Assembly (NCBI RefSeq): GCF_002000125.1
Contig: NZ_MLHH01000008.1
Location: 1-64,000, forward strand
Source: Rodentibacter heidelbergensis
GTDB lineage: Bacteria > Pseudomonadota > Gammaproteobacteria > Enterobacterales > Pasteurellaceae
Length of the DNA stretch: 64,000 bases
Direction: 5' to 3'
The notes beneath the pieces were generated by a model that saw only the letters and a list, made by a program, of their open reading frames with translations, was not told the DNA's origin and ran no database searches. Below, in pieces: positions 51,193 to 60,849 of the stretch. The position numbers were made by a program, and so were the translations under genes. Positions within the stretch are counted from its first letter, which is position 1. Every line of letters begins with the position of its first letter.

Positions 51193-51238
51193 TATAATGT
51201 AACGGTTTTGAAGGCAACCTATGTTGCCTTTTGTTTTT
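51193..51238 (+). promoter_or_regulatory. promoter followed by a leader terminator hairpin
   Basis: TATAAT at 51193-51198 is a consensus -10. About 12 bases later a hairpin AAGGCAAC (51211-51218) / GTTGCCTT (51223-51230) is followed by TTGTTTTT, and AAGGAAATC then leads to ATG 51250. The hairpin has terminator form but lies in the 5' leader, so it could be an attenuator or simply end transcription entering from upstream. Confidence 0.5.
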
Positions 51239-51249
51239 AAGGAAATCTT

Positions 51250-53100
51250 ATGTTCGATAAAATTTTTTCATGGTTTGAAAACCGTTTGAATCCTTATCCG
51301 GAAAGCAATCCGACAACACCGGAAAAAGGTTTGTTCCGTTTTATTTGGTCGAGTATTGACGGGATGAAAGGCTGGATTTTTCTGCTGGCGATTTTAACGG
51401 TTGGTACCGGTATTATGGAAGCATTGCTCTTCCAATTTATGGGCTTGTTGGTCGATTGGCTTGGCGCTTATAGCCCGGCGACCTTATGGCAAGAAAAAGG
51501 GCATTTGCTGATCGGAATGGCGGCACTCCTGTTACTCAGCATTGTGTGGTCTTTTATTGGCGTGAATGTTCGACTGCAAACCTTGCAAGGGGTTTTCCCA
51601 ATGCGATTGCGTTGGAATTTCCACCGTTTAATGCTTGGGCAAAGTTTGAGTTTCTATCAAGATGAGTTTGCCGGCCGTGTTTCTGCCAAAGTGATGCAAA
51701 CCGCCCTGGCTGTGCGGGATACGGTGATGACCATTGCCGATATGTTGGTTTATGTGGCGGTATATTTTATTACCTCAGGGTTGGTTTTAGCAGCGTTAGA
51801 TATTTGGTTCTTATTGCCTTTTGCGATTTGGATTGTTCTGTTTATCACGATCTTGAAATTGCTTATTCCCCGTTTGGCAAAAACCGCCGAGCGTCAAGCG
51901 GATGCCCGCTCTTTGATGACAGGGCGTGTCACCGATGCTTATTCCAATATTGCCACGGTAAAATTGTTCTCTCATGGCTCTCGTGAAGCGGCCTATGCGA
52001 AACGATCAATGGAAGAGTTTATGGTGACAGTGCATGCACAAATGCGTCTTGCCAGTTCTCTTGATACCTTAACTTATGCCAGCAACATTTTCTTAACCCT
52101 TAGCACGGCAATATTAGGGGTGATTTTATGGCAGAATGGGCAGGTAGGCGTAGGCGCTATTGCCACTGCTACCGCTATGGCATTGCGAGTGAATGGGCTA
52201 TCCCGTTGGATTATGTGGGAATCGGCACGGCTATTTGAAAATATCGGTACAGTAAATGACGGCATGGCGACACTGACAAAACCACACACTATTGTGGATA
52301 AACCAAATTGTCCGCCACTGCAGGTTAAACAAGGGGAAATCAAATTTAATGATATTACCTTTGCTTATGATCCAACAAAACCGCTATTAAATCATTTTAA
52401 TCTCACCATTAAACCGGGAGAAAAAGTGGGGTTAATTGGGCGTTCCGGTGCAGGTAAATCCACCATTGTGAACCTCTTACTGCGTTTTTATGAGGCTCAG
52501 CAAGGAACGATTACGATTGATGGACAAAATGTACTGGATGTGCAGCAAGAAAGTTTGCGTAGTCAGATTGGTTTGGTGACACAGGATACTTCGTTACTCC
52601 ACCGTTCTGTGCGTGACAATATTATTTATGGTCGCCCAAATGCAACGGATGAAGAAATGAAATGGGCAGCAGAGCGTGCCGAAGCCGCGGATTTCATTCC
52701 ATTTTTGACCGATGCTCAAGGCAGAACCGGCTATGACGCTCATGTGGGTGAACGAGGTGTTAAACTCTCCGGCGGTCAACGTCAGCGTATAGCCATTGCC
52801 CGAGTGATGTTGAAAGATGCACCGATTTTGTTGCTTGATGAGGCGACCAGTGCATTGGATTCAGAAGTAGAAGTGGCAATCCAAGAAAGCCTTGATAAGA
52901 TGATGGAAAATAAAACGGTGATTGCCATTGCCCATCGTTTATCCACCATTGCTGCAATGGACCGTCTAATTGTGTTAGACAAAGGGCAAATTGTGGAGCA
53001 AGGCACACACAGTGAATTGCTTGAACAAAATGGCTTGTATGCCAAACTTTGGAAACACCAAAGTGGCGGCTTTTTAAGCAGCCATGAACATTTAGATTAA
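51250..53100 (+). CDS. ABC exporter, fused permease and ATPase (MsbA/MdlB-like)
   Basis: Half-transporter of the ABC-B exporter class, 616 residues: six membrane helices in about 40-330, then a nucleotide-binding domain with Walker A GRSGAGKS (near 397-404), signature LSGGQRQR (from 506), Walker B ILLLDEATSALD and the H-loop AHRLSTI. It should work as a homodimer. Substrate is unknown; lipids or hydrophobic compounds are usual for this class. A perfect uptake-signal terminator follows. Confidence 0.92.
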   Translation: MFDKIFSWFENRLNPYPESNPTTPEKGLFRFIWSSIDGMKGWIFLLAILTVGTGIMEALLFQFMGLLVDWLGAYSPATLWQEKGHLLIGMAALLLLSIVWSFIGVNVRLQTLQGVFPMRLRWNFHRLMLGQSLSFYQDEFAGRVSAKVMQTALAVRDTVMTIADMLVYVAVYFITSGLVLAALDIWFLLPFAIWIVLFITILKLLIPRLAKTAERQADARSLMTGRVTDAYSNIATVKLFSHGSREAAYAKRSMEEFMVTVHAQMRLASSLDTLTYASNIFLTLSTAILGVILWQNGQVGVGAIATATAMALRVNGLSRWIMWESARLFENIGTVNDGMATLTKPHTIVDKPNCPPLQVKQGEIKFNDITFAYDPTKPLLNHFNLTIKPGEKVGLIGRSGAGKSTIVNLLLRFYEAQQGTITIDGQNVLDVQQESLRSQIGLVTQDTSLLHRSVRDNIIYGRPNATDEEMKWAAERAEAADFIPFLTDAQGRTGYDAHVGERGVKLSGGQRQRIAIARVMLKDAPILLLDEATSALDSEVEVAIQESLDKMMENKTVIAIAHRLSTIAAMDRLIVLDKGQIVEQGTHSELLEQNGLYAKLWKHQSGGFLSSHEHLD

Positions 53101-53116
53101 GGGCTAAAACAAAAAG

Positions 53117-53155
53117 AAAAACGACCGCACTTGGAGCAAAGTGCGGTCGTTTTTT
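53117..53155. terminator. inverted uptake-signal pair after the ABC exporter
   Basis: AAAAACGACCGCACTT (53117-53132) and AAGTGCGGTCGTTTTT (53139-53154) form a perfect 16-bp stem with loop GGAGCA and T tract. It serves both the plus-strand exporter and the minus-strand DASS transporter. Confidence 0.9.
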
Positions 53156-53171
53156 ATCGTGTTTTTTCTGG

Positions 53172-54557
53172 TTAGTTCAGCCAGAAGAAATAGCCGAATG
53201 TGGCAATCACAAAGACACAGATGATATTTAATACGAAACCGGCTCGTACCATCTCGCTTTGTTTAATCTGGCCGCTGCCAAATACAATCGCATTAGGTGG
53301 GGTTGCCACCGGTAGCATAAATGCACAAGAAGCCCCTAAACCGATAATTAATGCAAGACCAATTTCAGGTATACCGAGGGATTGGGCGATAGAAATAAAG
53401 ATCGGGACAAGCAAGGCTGCACTAGCGGTATTGGAAGTAAATTCCGTTAAGAAAATAATAAATGTGGCGACCAATAAACCAATTAAATAGTAATGTTGTC
53501 CTTGAACGAGGAAAACAATACCGTCTGCGAGAATTTTACTGGCACCGGAATCTTTTAATACGGCACTTAGGGTTAAACCGCCACCAAAGAGCATTAATAC
53601 GCCCCAATCGGTATTGTCTTGAATTTGTTTCCAACTCGCCACACCGGTTGCACAGATAATAATTGCAGCGAGTAAGGCGACAACACTGTCAAAACTGGCG
53701 ATTTTTTTAGGCAAACCTAATAGCTCGGAAATGAGCGGATTAATTTTACCGCTAAATACCCAACATAAAGCGATAAAGATAAAAATCACGAGGGTTAAAA
53801 CCCGCTGTGGGGTCATTTCCATTTTTTCAAAGGATTGTTCAAAATGGTGGTTCAGTTTCGGTTTGAACACAATGAAAAGTGTACCGATCATTAAAGGCAA
53901 TGAAATCAACATAATTGGCAAACCATACCAAAGCCAATCTGAGAAAGTGAGATGTAAGTTACTGGCAACAATCGCATTTGGCGGGCTACCGACTAGGGTT
54001 CCCATACCGCCAATACTAGCACTATAAGCAATCCCTAATAAAACAAATACATAAGTATTATGTTCTTTTTCACGATCGAGATTGCTTAAAATCCCCATCG
54101 CAAGCGGTAACATCATGGCCGCTGTTGCCGTATTACTCATCCACATAGAAAGAAATGCGGTGATTAAAAAGAGATAAATGACCGCAACAAAAAGATTGCC
54201 CTTCGCTAAAGACATAATTTTATTGGCAATCATTCTATCCAATTTTTGGATATGTAATGCGGTGGCTAATGCAAACCCACCGAAGAATAAGAAAATAGTT
54301 GGATCGGAAAAGGTCGCCAATGCTTGTTTTGTGGTGACCAAACCCAATGCAATGGCAAGTAGGGGCACAAGCAGTGCGGTGATAGTGACATGCAAGGCTT
54401 CAGTTAACCAAAGCACCGCAATAAAGCCTAATAAAGCAAGCCCAGCATTTTCTTTTGGAGAAAAAGGCAAGCCTTTCAATAAAACAAAAAAGAGAACAAT
54501 ATCGGCAAGGAATATTATTCCGTTTTTGTGATTTTTGAGTGGAGATGTTGCGTTCAT
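53172..54557 (-). CDS. DASS/SLC13 family sodium:anion symporter
   Basis: Divalent anion:Na+ symporter of the inner membrane, for dicarboxylates, citrate, sulfate or phosphate. 461 residues with about 11-12 hydrophobic segments and the two family SNT motifs, SMWMSNTATAAMM and FTSNTASAALL, which bind Na+ and anion. GAGG precedes ATG 54557. It is divergent from the CdaR-type regulator, about 200 bp away, and may be under its control. Substrate is not determined. Confidence 0.88.
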   Translation of the reverse strand: MNATSPLKNHKNGIIFLADIVLFFVLLKGLPFSPKENAGLALLGFIAVLWLTEALHVTITALLVPLLAIALGLVTTKQALATFSDPTIFLFFGGFALATALHIQKLDRMIANKIMSLAKGNLFVAVIYLFLITAFLSMWMSNTATAAMMLPLAMGILSNLDREKEHNTYVFVLLGIAYSASIGGMGTLVGSPPNAIVASNLHLTFSDWLWYGLPIMLISLPLMIGTLFIVFKPKLNHHFEQSFEKMEMTPQRVLTLVIFIFIALCWVFSGKINPLISELLGLPKKIASFDSVVALLAAIIICATGVASWKQIQDNTDWGVLMLFGGGLTLSAVLKDSGASKILADGIVFLVQGQHYYLIGLLVATFIIFLTEFTSNTASAALLVPIFISIAQSLGIPEIGLALIIGLGASCAFMLPVATPPNAIVFGSGQIKQSEMVRAGFVLNIICVFVIATFGYFFWLN

Positions 54558-54764
54558 AAAGTCCTCTCTATTTTTACAGGCTAAGAAAAGCCCATGTTAA
54601 CGTAATGTTATTAACTTGCAATGGGGAAAATTCAAAAGTGTGATCAAGTGCAAAAATTCTGATAAAAAAAGTGGGGTTAAAAGGAATTGCCGTGAAATTT
54701 TATTGACGATCTTCTTCTATCCCCGATACTGTATAACCCTTTCTATCCTATTGAGAAAACGAAA

Positions 54765-55871
54765 ATGCAACTCGATACTGCCATCGCCCAAAAAATTGTG
54801 AAACGTGTGATGAAAATTATCCACCATTCGGTGAATGTCATGAATGATGAGGGGGTGATTATTGCCTCCGGTAATCCTGAGCGTTTATCGCAACGACACA
54901 CCGGGGCGGTATTGGCGTTAAGAGAAAATCGGGTAGTGGAAGTGGATCAAGGGTTGGCCCAAAAATGGAATTTTGAAGCGCAACCGGGAATCAATTTACC
55001 CATTCATTATTTGGGAAAAGCAATGGGGGTGGTGGGTATTTCCGGTGATCCGACACAAGTGAAACAATATGCGGAATTGGTCAAAATGACCGCTGAATTA
55101 ATTGTGGAACAGCACGCTTTATTAGAACAAGAAAGATGGCGGCATCGTTACAAAGAAGAATTTATTTTGCAATTATTACAGGGCAATTTGAATTGGAAAG
55201 ACATTGAGCAACAAGCCCGTTTTTTTGCTTTTGATTTAACAAAACCCCGGGTGGTGATTTTGATTAAATTGCTCCAGCCTCATCCGGATACGTTACAGTA
55301 TCTAATTCATTATTTAGAACAACCTGAATTTGCTCAAGAGGTGGCGATTTTATCCCTTGATCAAATTGTGGTGTTAAAAACGCTGTTGATTTCAACCGCA
55401 CTTTCTCAGCAAATAAAAGCCTTGCTCCCCGCTGATTGTATTAAACAGGACTATAAAATTGCGGTGGGGGCGAGTTTGAATATTCCTTTATCCGAGCAAC
55501 TTCCTCTTTCTTTTCAGAGCGCACAATCGACTTTAACTTATGGGCTGAAACATCATCCGAGAAAAAATCTTTATTGCTTTGAAGCGTATCGTTTACCGGT
55601 ATTGTTGAGCGGTTTATCCGTTTCTTGGCAAGGAAAGGAACTGCTAAAACCGATGACCCCTTTATTTACTGAAGAAAATGCGATGCTTTATAAAACCCTG
55701 CAACAGTATTTTTTTGCAAATTGTGATCTTCATCTCGCTGCTGAAAAACTATTCATTCATCCCAATACCTTACGTTATCGCCTGACAAAAATTGAACAAA
55801 TAACAGGCTTATCTTTCAATAAGATAGATGATAATTTAAGCCTTTATTTAGGGACCTTGTTGGAACATTGA
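54765..55871 (+). CDS. cdaR: CdaR/SdaR-type sugar diacid transcription regulator
   Basis: Activator of the carbohydrate diacid (CdaR) family. 368 residues: an N-terminal putative sugar-diacid-recognition domain (VMKIIHHSVNVMNDEGVIIASG; LPIHYLGKAMGVVGISGD) and a C-terminal PucR-type helix-turn-helix (LHLAAEKLFIHPNTLRYRLTKIEQITG). It is followed by a GntP-family permease and a glycerate kinase, which are its likely targets, with glycerate or a related acid as inducer. Confidence 0.85.
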   Translation: MQLDTAIAQKIVKRVMKIIHHSVNVMNDEGVIIASGNPERLSQRHTGAVLALRENRVVEVDQGLAQKWNFEAQPGINLPIHYLGKAMGVVGISGDPTQVKQYAELVKMTAELIVEQHALLEQERWRHRYKEEFILQLLQGNLNWKDIEQQARFFAFDLTKPRVVILIKLLQPHPDTLQYLIHYLEQPEFAQEVAILSLDQIVVLKTLLISTALSQQIKALLPADCIKQDYKIAVGASLNIPLSEQLPLSFQSAQSTLTYGLKHHPRKNLYCFEAYRLPVLLSGLSVSWQGKELLKPMTPLFTEENAMLYKTLQQYFFANCDLHLAAEKLFIHPNTLRYRLTKIEQITGLSFNKIDDNLSLYLGTLLEH

Positions 55872-55992
55872 TTTGTTTAGATTTACAAAATTTGTCAAAT
55901 TTATATGTGCTTTTTTGTTGATTCAAATAAAGCAATTTTTCGTTAAAAAAGAAATAATTTCTCCGAGCTTATTATTTTAGAGGAGAGAAATT

Positions 55993-57255
55993 ATGACAAT
56001 CGTATCGGCTTTCGGAGCATTGGTGGCGTTGGTCGTTGCCATTTTCCTGATATTGAAAAAAGTATCACCTGCTTATGGGATGTTAGTGGGGGCATTAGTC
56101 GGTGGTTTGGTAGGCGGTGTGGATTTATCTCAAACCGTGAGTTTAATGATTGGTGGTGCTCAAGGGATCACCACTGCAGTAATGCGTATTTTAGCCGCCG
56201 GTGTGCTAGCCGGTGTGTTAATTGAATCCGGTGCGGCAAACAGCATTGCAGAAAGTATTACCAATAAACTGGGCGAAACCCGTGCCTTATTAGCATTGGC
56301 ATTAGCCACCATGATTTTAACAGCGGTCGGCGTGTTTGTGGATGTGGCGGTGATTACCGTTTCACCAATTGCTTTAGCATTGGCTCGCCGCACGGATTTA
56401 TCCAAACCGGCCATTTTATTAGCAATGATTGGTGGGGGAAAAGCAGGGAATATTATGTCCCCAAACCCCAATGCCATTGCCGCATCGGATACTTTTCATT
56501 TGCCACTGACCTCGGTGATGATGGCGGGCGTTATTCCGGCAATCTTTGGTTTGGTTTTCACTTATTTCTTAGCCAAACGGTTGATTAATAAAGGTTCGAA
56601 AGTTACAGATAAAGAAGTGGTGAGCGTTGAAAGCCAGCACCTTCCTTCATTTTCCACAGCACTTGTCGCACCGTTGGTAGCGATTTTATTACTTGCCCTT
56701 CGTCCTTTGTTTGATATTAAAGTCGATCCACTCATTGCCTTACCGTTAGGCGGCTTAATTGGCGCGCTTTGTATGGGGAAATTACGCCAAGCGAACAGTT
56801 ATGCAATCAGTGGTTTAGGCAAAATGGCGCCGGTTGCCATTATGTTATTAGGCACTGGGGCATTAGCCGGTATTATCGCCAATTCCGGTTTGAAAGACGT
56901 GTTGATTCAAGGATTGGAACATTCCGGTTTACCTTCTTACATTCTTGCGCCGATTTCAGGGGCGTTAATGTCACTTGCCACCGCTTCCACCACCGCAGGC
57001 ACAGCGGTTGCCTCGAATGTCTTTAGCAGTACCCTATTGGAACTGGGCGTGAGCAGTCTTGCCGGTGCTGCGATGATTCACGCAGGGGCGACCGTGTTTG
57101 ATCATATGCCTCACGGATCTTTCTTCCACGCCACCGGTGGTAGTGTGAATATGGAGATGAAAGAGCGTTTAAAACTCATTCCTTACGAAAGTGCGGTCGG
57201 TTTGATAATGACCATTGTTTCAACCTTAATTTTCGGTGTATTTAACTTATTCTAA
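55993..57255 (+). CDS. GntP family gluconate/glycerate permease
   Basis: Inner-membrane H+ symporter of the GntP family, 420 residues with about 12 hydrophobic segments. Signatures are SPAYGMLVGALVGGLVGG, GNIMSPNPNAIAASD and LATASTTAGTAVASNVF. AGAGGAG precedes ATG. It is followed after 14 bases by glycerate kinase, so glycerate (or another hydroxy acid) is the likely cargo. Confidence 0.9.
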   Translation: MTIVSAFGALVALVVAIFLILKKVSPAYGMLVGALVGGLVGGVDLSQTVSLMIGGAQGITTAVMRILAAGVLAGVLIESGAANSIAESITNKLGETRALLALALATMILTAVGVFVDVAVITVSPIALALARRTDLSKPAILLAMIGGGKAGNIMSPNPNAIAASDTFHLPLTSVMMAGVIPAIFGLVFTYFLAKRLINKGSKVTDKEVVSVESQHLPSFSTALVAPLVAILLLALRPLFDIKVDPLIALPLGGLIGALCMGKLRQANSYAISGLGKMAPVAIMLLGTGALAGIIANSGLKDVLIQGLEHSGLPSYILAPISGALMSLATASTTAGTAVASNVFSSTLLELGVSSLAGAAMIHAGATVFDHMPHGSFFHATGGSVNMEMKERLKLIPYESAVGLIMTIVSTLIFGVFNLF

Positions 57256-57269
57256 TCAAGGAGTTCAAC

Positions 57270-58406
57270 ATGAAAATTGTGATAGCACCCGATTCTTTTA
57301 AAGAAAGTTTAACCGCACTTGAAGTAGCAAGTGCCATTGAAAGTGGCTTTAAACGGGTTTTTCCTGATGCGGAATATGTGAAATTGCCTATGGCTGATGG
57401 GGGAGAAGGCACGGTGCAATCTTTAGTGGATGCCACGCAAGGCAAAATGATCGAAGCGGAAGTTACCGCCCCATTGGGGGAAAAAATCAAAAGTTTCTTT
57501 GGTTTATCCGGTGATGGTAAAACCGCCATTATTGAAATGGCTGCTGCTTCCGGCTTGCATTTAGTACCGCTGGAAAAACGTAACCCTCTTATCACTACAA
57601 GCTATGGTACCGGAGAGTTGATTAAACACGCCCTCGACCTTGGAGTGGAAAGATTTATTCTTGGTATTGGCGGCAGTGCCACGAATGACGGTGGCGTAGG
57701 GATGTTGCAAGCCTTAGGGATGCAATGTTTAGATTCGCAAGGTAAACCCATTGGTTTTGGTGGGGAGGCGCTTATTCATCTTGCTCAAATTGATACGAAA
57801 GCGTTAGATCCACGTCTGCAAAATGTACATATCGAGGTGGCTTGCGATGTGAATAATCCCCTTTGCGGTGAACGGGGCGCTTCTGCGATTTTTGGCCCAC
57901 AAAAAGGCGCAACGCCTGAGATGGTGCAACAACTTGATCGTGCATTGGCGCATTTTGCATCGGTGGCGAAACGGGATTGCGGTAAGGATATTGCTCAACA
58001 AGCCGGGGCAGGCGCTGCCGGCGGAATGGGAGGCGGGTTATTACTCTTACCAAAAGTAGAACTAAAAGCAGGCGTACAAATTGTGTTAGAGACACTCAAT
58101 CTCGCTCATTATGTTCAAGAGGCGAATTATGTCATCACCGGTGAGGGACGAATGGATGCACAAAGTATTATGGGGAAAACGCCTATTGGTGTGGCCCGCA
58201 CGGCAAAACAATTTAATAAACCGGTGATTGCCATTGTGGGGTGCTTGCGTGAAGATTATGAGGTGGTCTTTGCCCATGGCATTGATGCTGTATTTCCGAT
58301 TATTCGTCAATTAGACAGTTTGCCTGAGATCCTTAAACAAGGTGAACAGAATTTGATCTCTACGGCACAGAATGTGGCGAGAGTATTGGCGTTGAAATCT
58401 GTTTAA
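57270..58406 (+). CDS. garK: glycerate kinase (GarK/GlxK type)
   Basis: Type II glycerate kinase, which makes 2-phosphoglycerate from D-glycerate. 378 residues: MKIVIAPDSFKESLTALEVA, LPMADGGEGTV, GIGGSATNDGGVGMLQALG and YVITGEGRMDAQS. AAGGAG precedes ATG. With the upstream permease and CdaR regulator it forms a self-contained glycerate uptake and use operon. Uptake signals lie near its 5' end and after it. Confidence 0.94.
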   Translation: MKIVIAPDSFKESLTALEVASAIESGFKRVFPDAEYVKLPMADGGEGTVQSLVDATQGKMIEAEVTAPLGEKIKSFFGLSGDGKTAIIEMAAASGLHLVPLEKRNPLITTSYGTGELIKHALDLGVERFILGIGGSATNDGGVGMLQALGMQCLDSQGKPIGFGGEALIHLAQIDTKALDPRLQNVHIEVACDVNNPLCGERGASAIFGPQKGATPEMVQQLDRALAHFASVAKRDCGKDIAQQAGAGAAGGMGGGLLLLPKVELKAGVQIVLETLNLAHYVQEANYVITGEGRMDAQSIMGKTPIGVARTAKQFNKPVIAIVGCLREDYEVVFAHGIDAVFPIIRQLDSLPEILKQGEQNLISTAQNVARVLALKSV

Positions 58407-58412
58407 GCGTTG

Positions 58413-58441
58413 AAAGTGCGGCCAATTTTGACCGCACTTTT
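58413..58441. terminator. imperfect inverted uptake-signal pair after garK
   Basis: AAAGTGCGGCCAA (58413-58425) and TTGACCGCACTTT (58428-58440) form a stem with one mismatch (C-A), followed by TG. One arm is an exact uptake signal and the other differs at the end of the nine-base core. Confidence 0.7.
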
Positions 58442-58457
58442 GTTGGGTATGCCACTA

Positions 58458-60623
58458 TTAAAGTTTTAACCGTTTTAATCTTAGGGCATTGGTTAATACG
58501 GAGATTGAACTTAATGCCATGGCAGCACCGGCAATGATGGGGTTTAGGTAACCCAATGCTGCAAGGGGAATTCCCAGTACATTATAAATAGAGGCAAAAA
58601 ATAGATTTTGCTTAATATTTTTTAATGTTGCTTGGGCGATAAGTAGACCCTCTGCAAGCTGATTAACAGACTGGCGCATTAATGTGGCAGAAGCGGTTTG
58701 TATCGCCACATCAGATCCTGATTTCATGGCAAAACTCACATTTGCGGTTGCCAGCGCGGCGGCATCATTAATTCCATCGCCCACCATGGCAACGATTTTT
58801 CCTTCTTTTTGTAAAGCTTGAATTTGAGTGGCTTTATCACGCGGGCTGAGTTTACCCCAGGCTTTTGTGATGCCTAATTGTTGCGCCAAATAATCCACCA
58901 CAGATTGACGATCACCACTCATGATCATCACTTCAATATTGTGTTGTTTTAAGCGTTCAATAGCCAATTGACTTTCTTCTCTTAAGGTATCGGTGAGAGC
59001 AAAGGCACCGGCAATGTTACCATTGATGGAAACGGCAACAACGCTAGCAATCTGCCATACCGGGTCAAGTTGCATAGGCAGGCTAAAACCACAAAATTCA
59101 GGCGAGCCGACCCGAATAAACCCGATGTTTTCAATTTCAGCCGAAATACCGGCACCCACTTCTGTTTTCACTGAATATGCGGTAGGAATAGGCAGATCTT
59201 TTGCCAAGGTTTCACGCACAATGGCTTTAGCCAGAGGGTGAGTGGCATGCTGTTCTACGGCCGCGGTGATTTGATAGAGATCTTGCTCAGAAATGACCGC
59301 ACTTTTCGGTTGCCATATCGCAGCAATGTTTAATTCACCAGTTGTTAGTGTCCCGGTTTTATCTAACACAACCGTATTGGCATAGGCAGCCTGTTCCATC
59401 GCGGCCGCATCTTTAAACCAAATACCGTGGTTTACCGCTTTGCCCATACCCGCCATTATCGCTGCAGGCGTGGCAAGTCCTAGTGCGCAAGGGCAAGCAA
59501 TCACGAGAACGGCAACGGAATGAATAATCGCCGTTTTTATGTCTGTTGTTATCCACCAAGTGAGTATGAATGTGATAAGCGCAATCGCCAGTACGACTGG
59601 AACAAAAATGCCCGCCACTTTATCTGCAAAGCGGGCGATTGGGGCTTTTGTTCCCTGTGCATCGGAAAGGGCTTTCATCATATCACCAAGTAGGGTTTGC
59701 GCCCCAAGTTGATTGGCTCGGTAAATTAGGCTGCCTTCGGTCACCATCGCACCGGCAAGCACCGTGCTTCCTGCTCGTTTTATCTCAGGTAAAGCTTCAC
59801 CGGTTAAATGGCTTTCATCACACCACCCCTCTCCGCTTTCCACTTCGCCATCTGCGGCGATCCGTTCCCCTTGATTGGCGCGTAATTTATCCCCTATTGT
59901 GATTTGATTAAGTGGAATGGTCTGCCAAGTGTCAGCACGGAAAACCTCCACTTGTTTTGGTGTCAGTTGTAACAAAAGCTCTAAGCTGTTGAGGCTATGC
60001 TTTTTAGTTCGTTCTTCCAAAAACTTCCCTAGACTGACAAAGCCTATCACCATCACGGCGGCTTCAAAGTAAATATGGTGTAAAGCTTCATGTCCTTGGG
60101 CGGTATGATAAAACAGCATATAAGTGGAATAGCCGTAAATGATGAGCGTACCACAGCTGACTAACACATCCATATTTGCCAAGCCGCCACGAATACTGCC
60201 GATTGCGCCACGATAAAAAGGAATCGCCAAACCAAACTGTACAAGCGTTGCCAGCACAAATTGCCACATTGGCGGTAGCATCAGGTTGTGATTGCCGATT
60301 AACATGCCTACCATCCCGATTAAAAACGGCACATTAATGAGCAATAATAACCAAAGTCGCCAATGGGATTTTTTTTCCTTTTCTTGAACAGGCACGACAT
60401 CAGGTTTTAGCGTTCCTTTAAACCCTATTTTTTGAATAAGCGTGAGAATGTCTTGTTCGTTGGTTTGTGTAGGGTCGAAGGTGATTTGGGCTTCTTCAAC
60501 AGCAAAATTGACATTGGCTTGCTGAATAAAGGCTTTTTTATTCAATACCTTTTCAATTCTATTTGCACAGGCCTGGCAAGTCATTCCCTCAATTTGAAGG
60601 GTGAGATTTTTACGCTGTTGCAT
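58458..60623 (-). CDS. copA: copper-exporting P-type ATPase
   Basis: P1B-type ATPase that exports Cu+ from the cytoplasm. From ATG 60623 it has 721 residues: a metal-binding domain with GMTCQACA (Cys16, Cys19), the membrane metal site CPCALGLATP (near 373), phosphorylation site DKTGTLTTG (near 420), and the hinge GDGINDAAAL. The start gives MQQRKNLTLQ and overlaps the copZ 3' end by 14 bases; nine more in-frame codons upstream lie within copZ and lack a ribosome site. Confidence 0.95.
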   Translation of the reverse strand: MQQRKNLTLQIEGMTCQACANRIEKVLNKKAFIQQANVNFAVEEAQITFDPTQTNEQDILTLIQKIGFKGTLKPDVVPVQEKEKKSHWRLWLLLLINVPFLIGMVGMLIGNHNLMLPPMWQFVLATLVQFGLAIPFYRGAIGSIRGGLANMDVLVSCGTLIIYGYSTYMLFYHTAQGHEALHHIYFEAAVMVIGFVSLGKFLEERTKKHSLNSLELLLQLTPKQVEVFRADTWQTIPLNQITIGDKLRANQGERIAADGEVESGEGWCDESHLTGEALPEIKRAGSTVLAGAMVTEGSLIYRANQLGAQTLLGDMMKALSDAQGTKAPIARFADKVAGIFVPVVLAIALITFILTWWITTDIKTAIIHSVAVLVIACPCALGLATPAAIMAGMGKAVNHGIWFKDAAAMEQAAYANTVVLDKTGTLTTGELNIAAIWQPKSAVISEQDLYQITAAVEQHATHPLAKAIVRETLAKDLPIPTAYSVKTEVGAGISAEIENIGFIRVGSPEFCGFSLPMQLDPVWQIASVVAVSINGNIAGAFALTDTLREESQLAIERLKQHNIEVMIMSGDRQSVVDYLAQQLGITKAWGKLSPRDKATQIQALQKEGKIVAMVGDGINDAAALATANVSFAMKSGSDVAIQTASATLMRQSVNQLAEGLLIAQATLKNIKQNLFFASIYNVLGIPLAALGYLNPIIAGAAMALSSISVLTNALRLKRLKL

Positions 60624-60816
60624 CAAAACCGGCATCCTCAATGGCATCAATCAGTTGTGATATAGACACATTATTTTCATCAAATTGAATATCGGCATAA
60701 CCTTCAAGCATAACTTTTACTTGCTCGACCCCTTCCAATTCTTCCAATACACGGGTAACACTTTTTACACAGCCACCACAATGCATTCCTGTTATGGTTA
60801 AGCGAATATTTTGCAT
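60610..60816 (-). CDS. copZ: CopZ/MerP-like copper chaperone
   Basis: Small heavy-metal-associated domain protein, 68 residues, with the metal-binding loop GMHCGGC (Cys13, Cys16). It should pass Cu+ to CopA, whose gene follows with a 14-base overlap. AGGAG precedes the start, and the CueR-type promoter lies just upstream. Confidence 0.93.
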   Translation of the reverse strand: MQNIRLTITGMHCGGCVKSVTRVLEELEGVEQVKVMLEGYADIQFDENNVSISQLIDAIEDAGFDATA

Positions 60817-60849
60817 GATTTTCTCCTGTTCTGGTTGAATGATTGCTAT

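Noticed and set aside
54639-54654. CRP site upstream of the CdaR-type regulator (TGTGATCAAGTGCAAA)
   Set aside because: The left half-site is perfect but the right half matches only three of five bases.
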